Part shown: in pieces, positions 35,306 to 44,756 of the stretch | Position numbering within the stretch: the stretch's first letter is position 1 | How the letters are laid out: the number at the start of each line of letters is the position of its first letter | Assembly: GCF_006740045.1 (NCBI RefSeq) | Contig: NZ_AP019749.1 | Coordinates: forward strand, 3,243,001-3,307,000 | Direction of reading: 5' to 3' | DNA: 64,000 nt | From: Comamonas terrigena NBRC 13299 | Lineage (GTDB): Bacteria > Pseudomonadota > Gammaproteobacteria > Burkholderiales > Burkholderiaceae_C | Program-made: the position numbers and the translations under genes | The notes under the pieces: model-generated | What the model saw: the letters and a program-made list of their open reading frames with translations, nothing else | What the model was told of the DNA's origin: nothing | Database searches by the model: none

Positions 35306-35475
35306 GTCTGTGTCTCCTTTGTTGGTGTGAATCGCCCCGCTGACCGCATGCACGCAGGGGGCGCTGCATTGCATCATGCGCCGCCAGCCTGTCAAACCGC
35401 TGTCCGCCCGTCTCAGTGAAAACCCCAGCACCACCACCCTGTCAGGCCCTCTGCACGGTGCTATGTTCCTGCGCC
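35306..35475. promoter_or_regulatory. Divergent tctC/tctD control region
   Basis: This 170-base gap must hold both promoters. CCTGTCA occurs twice, at 35388-35394 and 35438-35444, exactly 50 bases apart. These are candidate contacts for TctD, but the assignment is weak. Confidence 0.4.
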
Positions 35476-36171
35476 ATGCACATTCTCCTGGTCGAAGACG
35501 ATCCCGCCATGCACACCACCTTGCAGCGCGCCCTGGCGCGGCGCGGCATGCAGGTGCACTGGGTGGGAGACGGCCTGCAGGCCCTGGCGCAGTGGACGGC
35601 CCAGCCGCCCGACGCCGTGGTGCTGGACCTTAGCCTGCCCGGCATGGACGGCCTGGATGTGCTGGCCCAGGCGCGCCGCCAGGGACTGCGCACCCCCGTG
35701 CTGGTGCTCACCGCCCGAGGCACCGTGGGCGACCGGGTGCTGGGACTGAACGCCGGCGCCGACGACTACCTGGCCAAGCCCTTCGATCTGGACGAACTGG
35801 AAGCCCGGCTGCGCGCACTACTGCGTCGCAGCGCCCCGGCGGCGGCCGATGGAGGCGACGGCCAGGTGGTGCAGCTGGGCCTGATGCGCTATGAGCGCGA
35901 CAGCGGGGCCATCTACCACCTGGGCGAGCCGCTGGAGTTCACCCGGCGCGAACGCGCGCTGATGCACGCGCTTCTGGCCAGACCCGGCCAGGCTGTGGCC
36001 AAGGAGCGCCTGTATGACCTGGTGTTTCCCGGCGCTGCCGAGGTGCAGTACGAGGCCATCGAGGTGGTGGTCTACCGCCTGCGCAAGAAGCTGGCTGGCA
36101 CCGGCGTGGACCTGGTCACGCTGCGCGGCCTGGGCTATCTGCTGAAAGTGGCGGCTGCGCCTGCAGCCTGA
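35476..36171 (+). CDS. tctD: OmpR-type response regulator TctD
   Basis: The 231-residue regulator has a receiver domain (residues 1-115) with acidic pocket E7-D8-D9, phosphorylation site D51 in VVLDLSLPGMDG and the switch lysine in YLAKPFDLDE. The winged-helix DNA-binding domain (130-225) ends in VVVYRLRKKL and LVTLRGLGYLL. It lies four bases before the sensor gene and is divergent from tctCBA, the arrangement known for TctD/TctE control of tricarboxylate uptake. Confidence 0.92.
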   Translation: MHILLVEDDPAMHTTLQRALARRGMQVHWVGDGLQALAQWTAQPPDAVVLDLSLPGMDGLDVLAQARRQGLRTPVLVLTARGTVGDRVLGLNAGADDYLAKPFDLDELEARLRALLRRSAPAAADGGDGQVVQLGLMRYERDSGAIYHLGEPLEFTRRERALMHALLARPGQAVAKERLYDLVFPGAAEVQYEAIEVVVYRLRKKLAGTGVDLVTLRGLGYLLKVAAAPAA

Positions 36172-36175
36172 TCCC

Positions 36176-37627
36176 ATGCCCCTGCGCACATCGTCCTCCA
36201 CCGCCCGCACCACCTGGTCGCTGCGCCGCCAGTTGCTGGTGGGCATTCTGGTGCCGGTGCTGGCCTTCATCGGTTTCAACACCTACAGCCTGTACCGCGA
36301 ATCGCTGCAGACCCTGCATACAGCCTACGACCGCACGCTGCTGGCCTCGGCCAAGAGCATCAGCGAACAGCTGGACGTGCATGGCTACGACCAGCAGGCA
36401 CAGTTGCGCGCCACCGTGCCCTATTCGGCGCTGGAGATTTTCGAGGCCGACAACCAGAGCCGCATGTACTACCGCGTCTCCAGCCTGGACGGAGCCCTGG
36501 TCTCCGGCTTCCCGGATCTACCCATGTGGCGGGGCCGCATCCCGGCGCGCCCGCCCTACAGCGCGCTGGTGGATTTCTACGATGCCTCCTTTCGCGGGGA
36601 GCCGGTGCGCGTGGCCGTGCTGCTGCAGCCCGTGGCCAGCGCCACCGGACGCAGCATGGCGGTGATCCAGGTGGCCGAGACCCTGCAGTTGCGCCAGACA
36701 CTGGCGCTGCACCTGCTGCGCGACACGCTGTGGCGCCAGGCCCTGCTGGTGGCGCTGGTGGTGCTGACCGTGCTGGTGGTGGTGCAGCGCGTCACCCGGC
36801 CGGTGCGCCGCATCAGCGATGCCATCGAGCAGCGCCCGCAGGGCGACCTCAGCCCCTTGCAGCCGTCCGCCGTGCCGCGCGAGCTGCAGCCGCTGCTGAA
36901 CGCCACCAACCAGGTCATGGACCGGCTGCGCCCGCTGCTGGCCCACCAGAAGCGTTTTGTGCGCGATGCCTCCCACCAGTTGCGCACACCGCTGGCCGTG
37001 CTCAAGACCCAGGTGCAGTCCGCCCGGCGCGGCGACATGCCGCCGGAGCAGGCGCTGGCCGAAATCGAAGCCACGGTGGACCGCGCCACCCGTCTGGCCA
37101 ACCAGATGCTGGCCCTGGCCAAGGTGGAACAGCTGCGCCAGCAGGCCGAAGCACCCACGCCCCAGCCCTGGGAGCAGATCGTGCGCGATGTCGCGCTGGA
37201 CCTGGCCCCGCTGGTGGCGGACAAGGGGCTGGACTTCGAGCTGCAGGCCGACCAGCCGGTGCAGGTGACCGCCCCGGAGTGGATGCTGCGCGAACTCACC
37301 CGCAACCTGTTGCACAACGCCATCCGCCACGCGCCGCCGGGCACGCCGCTGCAGGTGCGGCTCACCCATAGCGCCAGCGATGCGCTGCTGTGCATTGCCG
37401 ACAGCGGACCCGGCATCAGCCCCGAGCTGGAACGCCGGCTGTTCCAGCCCTTTGCCGCAGGCGACCGGCACAGCGGCTCCGGCCTGGGCCTGGCCATCTG
37501 CCGCGAAATCGTCCAGGCACTGCACGGCGAGCTGCGGCTGACCAACCGCCTGCATGCCACGCACGGCAGCGTGGTCGGCCTGGATGCCATGGCGCAACTG
37601 CCGCTGTACCACCCGGCCGGGCGCTGA
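36176..37627 (+). CDS. tctE: Sensor histidine kinase TctE
   Basis: The 483-residue kinase has membrane helices at about residues 19-37 and 183-203 enclosing a periplasmic sensor. Then come a short linker, the H-box RDASHQLRTPLAVL with phospho-acceptor H267, the N-box RNLLHNAIRHAPPG, G1 ADSGPGISPELE and G2 GSGLGLAICREI. It is predicted to sense the tricarboxylate, alone or with TctC, and to phosphorylate TctD. Confidence 0.92.
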   Translation: MPLRTSSSTARTTWSLRRQLLVGILVPVLAFIGFNTYSLYRESLQTLHTAYDRTLLASAKSISEQLDVHGYDQQAQLRATVPYSALEIFEADNQSRMYYRVSSLDGALVSGFPDLPMWRGRIPARPPYSALVDFYDASFRGEPVRVAVLLQPVASATGRSMAVIQVAETLQLRQTLALHLLRDTLWRQALLVALVVLTVLVVVQRVTRPVRRISDAIEQRPQGDLSPLQPSAVPRELQPLLNATNQVMDRLRPLLAHQKRFVRDASHQLRTPLAVLKTQVQSARRGDMPPEQALAEIEATVDRATRLANQMLALAKVEQLRQQAEAPTPQPWEQIVRDVALDLAPLVADKGLDFELQADQPVQVTAPEWMLRELTRNLLHNAIRHAPPGTPLQVRLTHSASDALLCIADSGPGISPELERRLFQPFAAGDRHSGSGLGLAICREIVQALHGELRLTNRLHATHGSVVGLDAMAQLPLYHPAGR

Positions 37628-37681
37628 TGCGCTGATGCACTGCAGCACCAACGCGCCCTGCACCCAGGCAAAATAAGGGCT

Positions 37682-38122
37682 ATGAGCGAACTGCTTTCGA
37701 TGCGATTGGACAAATGGCTGTGGTGTGCACGGTTTTACAAGACCCGCAGCCTGGCCGTGGAGGAAATCGGCAAGGGCCGGGTCAGCCTGAACGGCGCCCA
37801 TGCCAAGCCGGCGCGCGAAGTGAGGGTGGGTGACACCATTGCCCTGCGCCAGGGCCAGGTGCCGCGCACCGTGGTGGTACGGGGCCTGAGCGGCATGCGT
37901 GGCCCGGCCCCCGTCGCCCAGCAGCTGTACGAGGAAACCGCCGACAGCCTGGTCCAGCGCCAGCAACTGGCCGAACAGCGCCGCCTGGCCCCGGAGCCGG
38001 CCGACGCCATTGCCGGACGGCACGACGGCCGGCCCACCAAGCGCGACCGCCGCAGCATCGACCAGGTGCGCAGCAGCTGGGGCGAGCGCTGGAGCGCCTC
38101 CCTGGACGATCTGAAACGCTGA
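37682..38122 (+). CDS. hslR: S4-domain RNA-binding protein (Hsp15 type)
   Basis: The 146-residue protein has an N-terminal S4 RNA-binding domain: MRLDKWLWCARFYKTRSLA, then GKGRVSLNGAHAKPAREVRVGD. A basic C-terminal tail (RPTKRDRRSIDQVRSSW) is typical of Hsp15, which binds 50S subunits carrying stalled nascent chains. The start may be ATG 37682 or the internal ATG 37700. It is a single gene. Confidence 0.88.
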   Translation: MSELLSMRLDKWLWCARFYKTRSLAVEEIGKGRVSLNGAHAKPAREVRVGDTIALRQGQVPRTVVVRGLSGMRGPAPVAQQLYEETADSLVQRQQLAEQRRLAPEPADAIAGRHDGRPTKRDRRSIDQVRSSWGERWSASLDDLKR

Positions 38123-38338
38123 CCCCGGCCATGGCGGTCGGCACGGCCGCCGGTGCCGGACTGCCCCACAGCGCCCCCACCCGAGCGGGGCCTGATCTGC
38201 TCAGCTTTGCATAGCTGTCTGCACCGGACCGGCAGGCCCTGGCGGCAATTCCTGTGCCCCGGAAGGAGAAAGCGATTGGTGTTCCAATCGGCGCACTCTC
38301 TTCGCTTGTGACAAGGGGCCTGGTGCCCCAGGTATTCC

Positions 38339-39130
38339 GTGAAATTCGCTTTGCTGTGGGCGCGCCGGGTGCGCGCCATCGCCGCCGCCGCCCTGCTGGC
38401 CGCGGCACTCCCCTCTTCCCTGCTGCAGGCCAAGACGCCGCTGCTGCCCGCCACCGCAGCGGCCATCAGCGGTGACTTTGCCGAATGCCCCAGCTTCTTT
38501 GCCAACGGCACGCCGCCGGCCGTGCAGCCCCTGCCGCGCCTGCGTGCCCTGTGCTATGACGCGTTTGCGGTGCTGCACAACGGCAGCACCAAGACACCGA
38601 TGTTCGTGGCCCAGCGCCTGAACCGTGCGCTGGTGGAAGACGCTGACGAAAAGCGCAGCAACCGCTTCTATGCCGATGCCCGCCTGCCCCGCGCCGAACG
38701 CGCCGAGCTGGAGGACTACAAGCGCTCCGGCTACTCCCGCGGCCACATGGCGCCGGCCGGCGACATGCCCACGCCCCAGGCCATGGCACAGAGCTTTTCG
38801 CTGGCCAATATGGTGCCCCAGTCCATCGAGCAGAACGGCGGTCCCTGGGCACGCATCGAGCAGGACACGCGCCGCTATGCCCGCCGTGCGCAAGGCGATG
38901 TGTTCATCATCACCGGCCCGGTCTACCAGGGCGAGGAACATTCCGTGGGCGCCAACCATGTGCGCGTGCCGTCCCACCTGTTCAAGCTGGTCTATGACGC
39001 CCAGACCCACCGCGCCTGGGCCCACTGGCAGGCCAATGCGGACCACGCCACGGTGACCCGCCCCATCAGCTACCAGGAGCTGGTGCGCCGCACCGGCATT
39101 GAATTCCTGCCCGGCATCCAGGTCCGCTGA
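38339..39130 (+). CDS. Exported DNA/RNA non-specific endonuclease
   Basis: The 263-residue nuclease of the NUC1/NucA family has a signal peptide with hydrophobic core (RAIAAAALLAAALPSSLLQA). The catalytic block is GYSRGHMAPAGDM at about residue 137; the histidine is the general base. The following SLANMVPQSIEQNGGPWARIE carries the metal-binding Asn. The common motif reads DRGH; here Ser replaces Asp. It starts at GTG 38339. It probably acts in the periplasm or outside the cell. Confidence 0.88.
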   Translation: MKFALLWARRVRAIAAAALLAAALPSSLLQAKTPLLPATAAAISGDFAECPSFFANGTPPAVQPLPRLRALCYDAFAVLHNGSTKTPMFVAQRLNRALVEDADEKRSNRFYADARLPRAERAELEDYKRSGYSRGHMAPAGDMPTPQAMAQSFSLANMVPQSIEQNGGPWARIEQDTRRYARRAQGDVFIITGPVYQGEEHSVGANHVRVPSHLFKLVYDAQTHRAWAHWQANADHATVTRPISYQELVRRTGIEFLPGIQVR

Positions 39131-39226
39131 ACCAGCCCCCTCCTCCGCCCAGGGCCGAGCGGAGGGTGAGGGATAGCGCGCAGCGCCACAGCGCACCTTG
39201 CGCTGCGGGCGCCGGTCAAGCGCTTT

Positions 39227-40306
39227 TCAGGCGCTTTTGACGGACACCCCTGCCGTGCTGAAACTGGCCATCTCGCGCAGCACCGCACAGGCCGCCACCA
39301 GCAGCGGCCAGGCCGTGGCCGCACCCGAGCCTTCACCCAGGCGCATATGCCAGTCCAGCAGCGGCTCGGCCCCCAGCTCCAGCAGCATCAGCGTGTGGCC
39401 GCGCTCGCCCGAGCGGTGGGCATACACGCAGCGCTCCAGCACCGCTGGGCACAGCCGGCTGGCCACCAGCACGGCGGCCGAGGTGATGAAACCGTCTACC
39501 AGGATCACGCGGCTTTCGGCCGCGGCCTGCAGCACCGCCCCGACCATGGTGGCCACTTCCAACCCGCCCATGGCGGCCAGCACCGCCAGCGGCTCGGTCA
39601 CCCCGGCGTGCAGATCCAGCACGGCGCGCAGCACTTCCACCTTGCGGCGCACGCCTTCGGCATCAAGGCCGGTGCCCATGCCGCTGACGCTGGCCACATC
39701 GATGTTGGCCAGCCGCGCCAGCAGCAGCGATGCGCAGGAGGTGTTGCCGATGCCCATTTCGCCCAGCAGCAGCGCATTGCCCGGGAGCTTCTTCACCAGC
39801 GCCATGCCGTTCTGGATGGCCAGGCGGCATTCGGCATCGGTCATGGCGGGACCGACCGAGCTGTCCTGCGTGCCATAGGCCACCTTGCGGCGCCACAGGC
39901 GCGGCTCGCCGGGCTTGGGCAGCTTGTCTTCCGGGTCCTGTTCGCGGCGGGCAATGTCGCGCGCCACGCCGCAGTCCACGATGTTCAAATGGATGCCGTT
40001 GGTGCGCGAGAGCACGCTCACCGCCGCCCCCCCGGCCAGAAAGTTCTCCACCATCTGCCAGGTGACATCGGTGGGATAGGCCGAAACGCCCCGCGCGGCC
40101 AGACCGTGGTCGGCCGCGAAGATCACCATCTGCGGGTCCTGCAGCAGCGGCTGGTCCTGGCCCAGGATGGTCGCCACGCGCAGCGCCAGGCGCTCCAGAA
40201 CGCCCAGCGAGCCCACGGGCTTGGTCTTGTGGTCCAGCAACTGCTGCACATGCTGGGTGAAGGTGTCGTCCTGGATGGAGGGGATGGCGGGCAGAAAGTC
40301 GTACAT
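39227..40306 (-). CDS. cobT: Nicotinate-nucleotide--DMB phosphoribosyltransferase
   Basis: The 359-residue enzyme activates dimethylbenzimidazole to alpha-ribazole phosphate for the lower ligand of B12. Motifs are VIFAADHGLAARGVSAYP, VTWQMVENFLAGGAAV, GEMGIGNTSCASLL and the catalytic glutamate in MRLGEGSGAATAW near the C-terminus. It is the last gene of the cobalamin cluster but lies behind a terminator, so it must have its own promoter in 40307-40414 or depend on read-through. Its partner bluB supplies DMB. Confidence 0.94.
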   Translation of the reverse strand: MYDFLPAIPSIQDDTFTQHVQQLLDHKTKPVGSLGVLERLALRVATILGQDQPLLQDPQMVIFAADHGLAARGVSAYPTDVTWQMVENFLAGGAAVSVLSRTNGIHLNIVDCGVARDIARREQDPEDKLPKPGEPRLWRRKVAYGTQDSSVGPAMTDAECRLAIQNGMALVKKLPGNALLLGEMGIGNTSCASLLLARLANIDVASVSGMGTGLDAEGVRRKVEVLRAVLDLHAGVTEPLAVLAAMGGLEVATMVGAVLQAAAESRVILVDGFITSAAVLVASRLCPAVLERCVYAHRSGERGHTLMLLELGAEPLLDWHMRLGEGSGAATAWPLLVAACAVLREMASFSTAGVSVKSA

Positions 40307-40414
40307 GGCGAAGCGGTTCCTACGCGGGGCACGGGCTGCGTGCCACGCTCACAAAAGAAGCGTCCAAGTATCCTCCTGCGCCCGCACCGGCGGCTTTGCC
40401 ATGGCACAAGACCA

Positions 40415-40448
40415 TAAAAAAATCTCTTCCGCGCGGGCGGAAGAGATC
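40415..40448 (-). terminator. Terminator upstream of cobT
   Basis: On the minus strand ATCTCTTCCGC and GCGGAAGAGAT form an 11-base stem followed by seven T. It lies about 95 bases after the exported-protein gene and splits cobT from the rest of the cluster. Confidence 0.85.
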
Positions 40449-40544
40449 GGGGGCCTGCGCAGGCAGCAGGCGGCAAGCGCAGGGGCCGGACCGGGCTGCG
40501 GGCTCACGCCAGCGCCCGTGTCTGCCCCATGGGGCTGCCGTGGC

Positions 40545-40991
40545 CTACTGCGGCACAGGGACCTGCTGGGTGTACTCGGTGATGGTGCCACCATCTTGCA
40601 CCGAGCCGCTGACCTGACCGCTGCGCACACGGCCCACGCAGGCCTGGCGGTCCAGATCGGTCTTGAACACTTCGCAACGCGCCAGGGCATTGCGCTGGAA
40701 CTGGTCTTCCGGTGTCTTGGTGTCCAGCTTGCCGCGGCGGGCCTCTTCGCGTGCCGCGCCCGCTTCGCGGGTGGCCGGATCGCGGTCCCCGGAGTGCTGC
40801 GCCTTGTCGCCGCGGTGGTGCGGACGGTGGTGCTTGCCCATGGGCGGTTTGTCAGGGGCCTTTTTCATCATCGCCGGCGGCGGTGGCGGGGCATCGGCCG
40901 GGGCGGCGGTTTGTGCGCCGGCCCAGCCAGCCATGCTCAGCGCCAGCGCGCTCAGGCCCAGTTGGACGGGACGAATCCAGGTGCGTGTCAT
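40545..40991 (-). CDS. Exported His/Pro-rich protein in the B12 cluster
   Basis: The product has 148 residues with an AAAGGAG site before ATG 40991. The signal peptide (IRPVQLGLSALALSMAGWAGAQ) is followed by a Pro run and a basic, His-rich segment (MGKHHRPHHRGDK). The C-terminal part has two cysteines (ALARCEVFKTDLDRQACVGRV) that could form a disulphide. The function is unknown. A histidine patch and location could point to cobalt binding, but this is speculation. The gene has its own leader and a terminator behind it, so it may be unrelated to B12. Confidence 0.7.
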   Translation of the reverse strand: MTRTWIRPVQLGLSALALSMAGWAGAQTAAPADAPPPPPAMMKKAPDKPPMGKHHRPHHRGDKAQHSGDRDPATREAGAAREEARRGKLDTKTPEDQFQRNALARCEVFKTDLDRQACVGRVRSGQVSGSVQDGGTITEYTQQVPVPQ

Positions 40992-41116
40992 CAGCAACTC
41001 CTTTCCAGAGTGGGTACACAAGAGTCAAAGCTTGCTGGTGTTTTCCCGGACGGCTTATCGGCCCAGCCCGTCAACGCATGCAGGCCACCGCCTACAGTGC
41101 GACTGGCCGCCGCCGT

Positions 41117-42607
41117 TCATTCCACCGCCTGGAACCAGCGCCCCACCCCTTCGGCCATGCGCGCAAACACGGTCTCCAGCGACGGTGCGGCCGTGCCCCA
41201 CAGCGCCTGCAGCACGGCCTGGTTCTCGAACAGGCCATGCCAGTAGCAGCCCAGGACGACACCGTCCGGGCTGTGCCACAACAGGCCGGGCACGGCCTCG
41301 ACCACCGTCTGTCCGGCCGCCTGCATGGCGGTGTGCGGTGCGGTCCGGCCATGGTGGATTTCATAGACCGATGCCGCCATGCCTTCCAGGGCCTGCCAGG
41401 GTGCGGGCAGTGCCGGCAGCCGCACCTCGGTGCGCTGCACCGTCTTCTCCTGTGCGAACAGCGTGGTCACCGGCAACAGGCCCAGGCCGGCCGCATTTCC
41501 GTCCACGCCGTGCAGGTCGATCAGGGCCTCGCCCAGCATCTGCAGACCGCCACAGATGCCCAGCACCCGCTTGCCCGCAGCGGCATGGGCCACCACGGCG
41601 GCATCCAGCCCCTGGCTGCGCATCCAGGCCAGGTCGGCTGCGGTGGCCTTGCTGCCGGGCAGGATGACCCAGTCGGCCCCGGCCAGCTGCGCCGGTGTGC
41701 GTGCCCAAACCACGCGCACGCCGGGCACCTGCAGCAAGGGCTGGAATTCATCCAGGTTGCTGATGCGCGGATAGGCGACGATGGCGATGGTGGTGTGGAC
41801 GGCCTGGCCGGCACCCGCGCTGCTGCGGTCGTCGAACACACCGTCTTCTTCCGGCAGGCCGTGCTGGAACTGCATGGGAATGCAGGCCACGGTGGGCACG
41901 CCCGTCCTCTCCTGCAGCATCTGCGGGGCCGGCGCCAGCAAGGCGGCATCGCCGCGGAATTTGTTGAGCACAAAGCCTTGAATGAGGGCCTGCTCGTCTG
42001 CAGGCAACAGCGCCCAGGTGCCGTAGAGGTGGGCAAACGCCCCACCCCGGTCGATGTCCGACACCAGCAGGCAGTGCGCGCCGCAGTGCCGGGCCACGCG
42101 CATGTTCACCACATCGCTGCTGTGCAGATTGATTTCGGCGGGCGAGCCCGCGCCTTCGATCACCACCACATCGTTTTCGGCGCGCAGCGCATCCAGCGCC
42201 TGCGCAATCTGCGGCCAGACCCGCAGGCTGCGGCCGCGCCAGGGCAGCTGGGAAAGGGCCTCGTCCACCTGCCCCAGCAGCACCACCTGGCTGCGGGTAT
42301 CGGCCTCGGGCTTGAGCAGCAGCGGGTTCATGCGCACATCGGGCACCACGCCGGCGGCCAGGGCCTGCAGGTACTGCGCCGTGCCGATTTCGCCCCACTT
42401 GCCGTCGGGCGTGGCCACCACGCGCGCGTTGTTGCTCATGTTCTGCGCCTTGAAGGGCGCCACCCGGTAGCCCTGCGCGCGGTACCAGGCGCACAGCGCC
42501 GTGGCCACCCAGCTCTTGCCGGCGCCGCTGCTGGTGCCCAGCACCATCACGCACAGCGCCGGGCGCTGGCCGGGCACGGGGCGCGGCAGTTGAATCGAGG
42601 CGGTCAT
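41117..42607 (-). CDS. cobQ: Adenosylcobyric acid synthase
   Basis: The 496-residue ATP- and glutamine-dependent amidase works on corrin side chains. The N-terminal dethiobiotin-synthetase-like P-loop is VLGTSSGAGKSWVATALC, followed by PFKAQNMSNNARV. The C-terminal glutaminase domain has the nucleophile in GICGGLQMLG and the histidine region CYWHGLFEN. The length is typical. It follows the cobC gene by three bases. Confidence 0.95.
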   Translation of the reverse strand: MTASIQLPRPVPGQRPALCVMVLGTSSGAGKSWVATALCAWYRAQGYRVAPFKAQNMSNNARVVATPDGKWGEIGTAQYLQALAAGVVPDVRMNPLLLKPEADTRSQVVLLGQVDEALSQLPWRGRSLRVWPQIAQALDALRAENDVVVIEGAGSPAEINLHSSDVVNMRVARHCGAHCLLVSDIDRGGAFAHLYGTWALLPADEQALIQGFVLNKFRGDAALLAPAPQMLQERTGVPTVACIPMQFQHGLPEEDGVFDDRSSAGAGQAVHTTIAIVAYPRISNLDEFQPLLQVPGVRVVWARTPAQLAGADWVILPGSKATAADLAWMRSQGLDAAVVAHAAAGKRVLGICGGLQMLGEALIDLHGVDGNAAGLGLLPVTTLFAQEKTVQRTEVRLPALPAPWQALEGMAASVYEIHHGRTAPHTAMQAAGQTVVEAVPGLLWHSPDGVVLGCYWHGLFENQAVLQALWGTAAPSLETVFARMAEGVGRWFQAVE

Positions 42608-42610
42608 GTT

Positions 42611-43615
42611 CTAGTTCTCCAGAAGGTTCCAGGCCTGCGCCAATGCGGCCTGTGATGCCGGCGGCAGCACGCCCAGGCGCACATGGCCGGGCAGCCCGAA
42701 GCTGGCACAGTCGCGCAGCTTGACGCCGTAGGTCCGCAAGGCAGCCAGGCTGCGCCCCAGGTCCTGCGGCGGCAGCGGCAGGCGTGCGACCAGGTAATTG
42801 GCCTGGTGGCCCGGAATCACCTGCCAGCCGAGCTGTTCGCACAGCGCCAGCTGCTGCGCTTTCCAGGCACGCAGCGTCTCCAGGCTCTGCGCCAGCCATT
42901 GCTGCACCGGCGGGGTCACCCAGGCCTGCAGCATGGTCACACCGTGCGCGCCCACGACCCACGACGGGGCCAGCAGGTGCAGGGCTTCCAGCTCCTGTGC
43001 CGCCGCATGCAGCGGCGCTATCGCATAGGCGGCGCGCACGCCGGTCATGCCCAGCGCCTTGTTCGGCGTCCACAGCTGCCAGACGGTGTCCAGATCGCGC
43101 TGCGGCGCGGTGCCTTCCAGCCACAGCGGACGGTAGGCACAGTCCAGCATGCGCCATGTGGGGCCGCCGGCCGGCGGCTGCGCCCAGTCGGGCCAGACCT
43201 CGTCCAGCACCCCCAGCGGGCTGGAGGGCTCGCAGGCCCAGTGCAGGCCCTGCGGCCCGGGGACGGAGCGGGACTGCGCCGCCAGCCCCCAGACCTGTGC
43301 GGCCTGCAGGTAGTCGCCGTAGTGGTGCGGGGGCAGCGTTGCACGGCGCGCTCCACTGCGCACGGCGTGCTGGGTGAAGCGGTGGATCAGCTCGCTGCTG
43401 CTGCCGCCCACCAGCACCCGTACCAGCGCCACGCCATGGAAGGCGGCCAGCTGCGCGCGCAGATCGGTATAGAGCGGATCGGGGTACTGCGCCGCATGCG
43501 CGGACTGCAGTGCCGCCACTGCCGCGGGGCAAGGCCCGCAGGCATTGCGGTTGGTGGAAAAATCATGGGCGGGCACGCCCAGCGCATCGGTGCCGCCGTG
43601 GGAAAAACTAGCCAT
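42611..43615 (-). CDS. cobC: Threonine-phosphate decarboxylase-like aminotransferase
   Basis: The 334-residue fold-type I PLP enzyme of the CobC/CobD family makes the aminopropanol linker phosphate for B12. The start has HGGTDALGVPAHDFSTNRNACGP; the substrate loop contains AQYPDPLYTDLRAQLA; the PLP lysine is in TPNKALGMTGVRAAY. It overlaps the cbiB gene by eight bases, and the two products act in the same step. The symbol follows Pseudomonas-type naming (cobD in Salmonella). Confidence 0.85.
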   Translation of the reverse strand: MASFSHGGTDALGVPAHDFSTNRNACGPCPAAVAALQSAHAAQYPDPLYTDLRAQLAAFHGVALVRVLVGGSSSELIHRFTQHAVRSGARRATLPPHHYGDYLQAAQVWGLAAQSRSVPGPQGLHWACEPSSPLGVLDEVWPDWAQPPAGGPTWRMLDCAYRPLWLEGTAPQRDLDTVWQLWTPNKALGMTGVRAAYAIAPLHAAAQELEALHLLAPSWVVGAHGVTMLQAWVTPPVQQWLAQSLETLRAWKAQQLALCEQLGWQVIPGHQANYLVARLPLPPQDLGRSLAALRTYGVKLRDCASFGLPGHVRLGVLPPASQAALAQAWNLLEN

Positions 43616-44690
43616 GGAAAGCCGCCCTCCACAGCCAGAGGCCCAGGCAGGCCAGCGCTGCCAGCGCCATTCCCACCTGCAGTGTCACCACCCGGGAGGC
43701 CAGAGCCACGGCACGCTGCACATCGTCCGCCTGCGGCGCCCTGCCCGCCGGGTTGAGCTGGTAAACCCCCGGCTTGGACAGGTGCACCCCCAGGGCCTGT
43801 GCCATGCACCCCATGGGCCAGCCACCGTTGGGCGACGGCGTCACCGCCGCATCGCGGCGCAGGCCGGCCCATGACACGCCTCCGGCCAGCAGCGCCAGCC
43901 AGGCGGCGGTGATGCGTGCCGGAATCCAGTTCAGCACATCGTCCGCGCGCGCCGCCCATTTGCCCGCCCATTGCCAGTGGCGGCGCTGGGCGCCCGTGCC
44001 GCGCCAGCCGGGGTAGCCCCACATGGCGTCGGCTGTGTTGGCAAAGCGGTAGATGGCTGCCCCCGGCAGGCCCGCCACCAGAAACCAGAACAGCGGGGCG
44101 ATCACCGAATCGTTCAGATTTTCAGCCAAGGTTTCGATGGCGCTTTCGCGCACTGTGGCGGCATCCAGCTGCGCGGTATCGCGGCTCACCAGCCAGGTCA
44201 GGCGTTCGCGCCCTGCCGGCAGGGACTGCTGCAGGGCGGCTTCCACCGCCAGCACCTCGTCCTTGAGCATGCGCCAGGACAGCAGCGGCTTGAGCAGCAC
44301 GCCGGCCAGCGCACCCGCCAGCCACCAGGGCTGGGGCGGCAGCAACAGCTGCAGCACGGCATAGATCAGTCCCACCAGGGCGGCCTGCGCGCACCAGGCC
44401 AGCATGCCGGCGGCAAACCGCATCCCGCCCCGGGACACCGGCGCGCGGGGCGCGATCCACCGGCCGGTGGCGCCCAGCAGGCGGCCCATCCAGACCACCG
44501 GGTGCAGCCACACGGGCGGCTCGCCCCACAGCCGATCCAGCGCCAGCGCCACCAGCACGGCCAGGGCGGCGCCCATCAGGTCCTGGGCCCACAGCTGGGG
44601 TGCACCGCCGCTGGCGGTGCACAGCTTCCACAGCCAGGCCAGCGGGCTCACGGCCGTGGTCAGCAGCTCGATCAACGGTATCGCAGTCAT
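43608..44690 (-). CDS. cbiB: Adenosylcobinamide-phosphate synthase CbiB/CobD
   Basis: The 360-residue integral membrane enzyme attaches aminopropanol phosphate to adenosylcobyric acid. The family opening is AVLVALALDRLWGEPPVWLHPVVWMG. Later come TVRESAIETLAENLNDSVIAPLFW and IYRFANTADAMWGYPG, both conserved. About 30 extra residues precede the usual start; an internal ATG could be the true start. It overlaps cobC and follows bluB after 66 bases. Confidence 0.93.
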   Translation of the reverse strand: MTAIPLIELLTTAVSPLAWLWKLCTASGGAPQLWAQDLMGAALAVLVALALDRLWGEPPVWLHPVVWMGRLLGATGRWIAPRAPVSRGGMRFAAGMLAWCAQAALVGLIYAVLQLLLPPQPWWLAGALAGVLLKPLLSWRMLKDEVLAVEAALQQSLPAGRERLTWLVSRDTAQLDAATVRESAIETLAENLNDSVIAPLFWFLVAGLPGAAIYRFANTADAMWGYPGWRGTGAQRRHWQWAGKWAARADDVLNWIPARITAAWLALLAGGVSWAGLRRDAAVTPSPNGGWPMGCMAQALGVHLSKPGVYQLNPAGRAPQADDVQRAVALASRVVTLQVGMALAALACLGLWLWRAAFHG

Positions 44691-44756
44691 TCAGTCACAG
44701 ATCACCCGCCCCCGCCAGCCAGGGCCTGGGCACAACAAAGAAACAGGCACGCCGGC

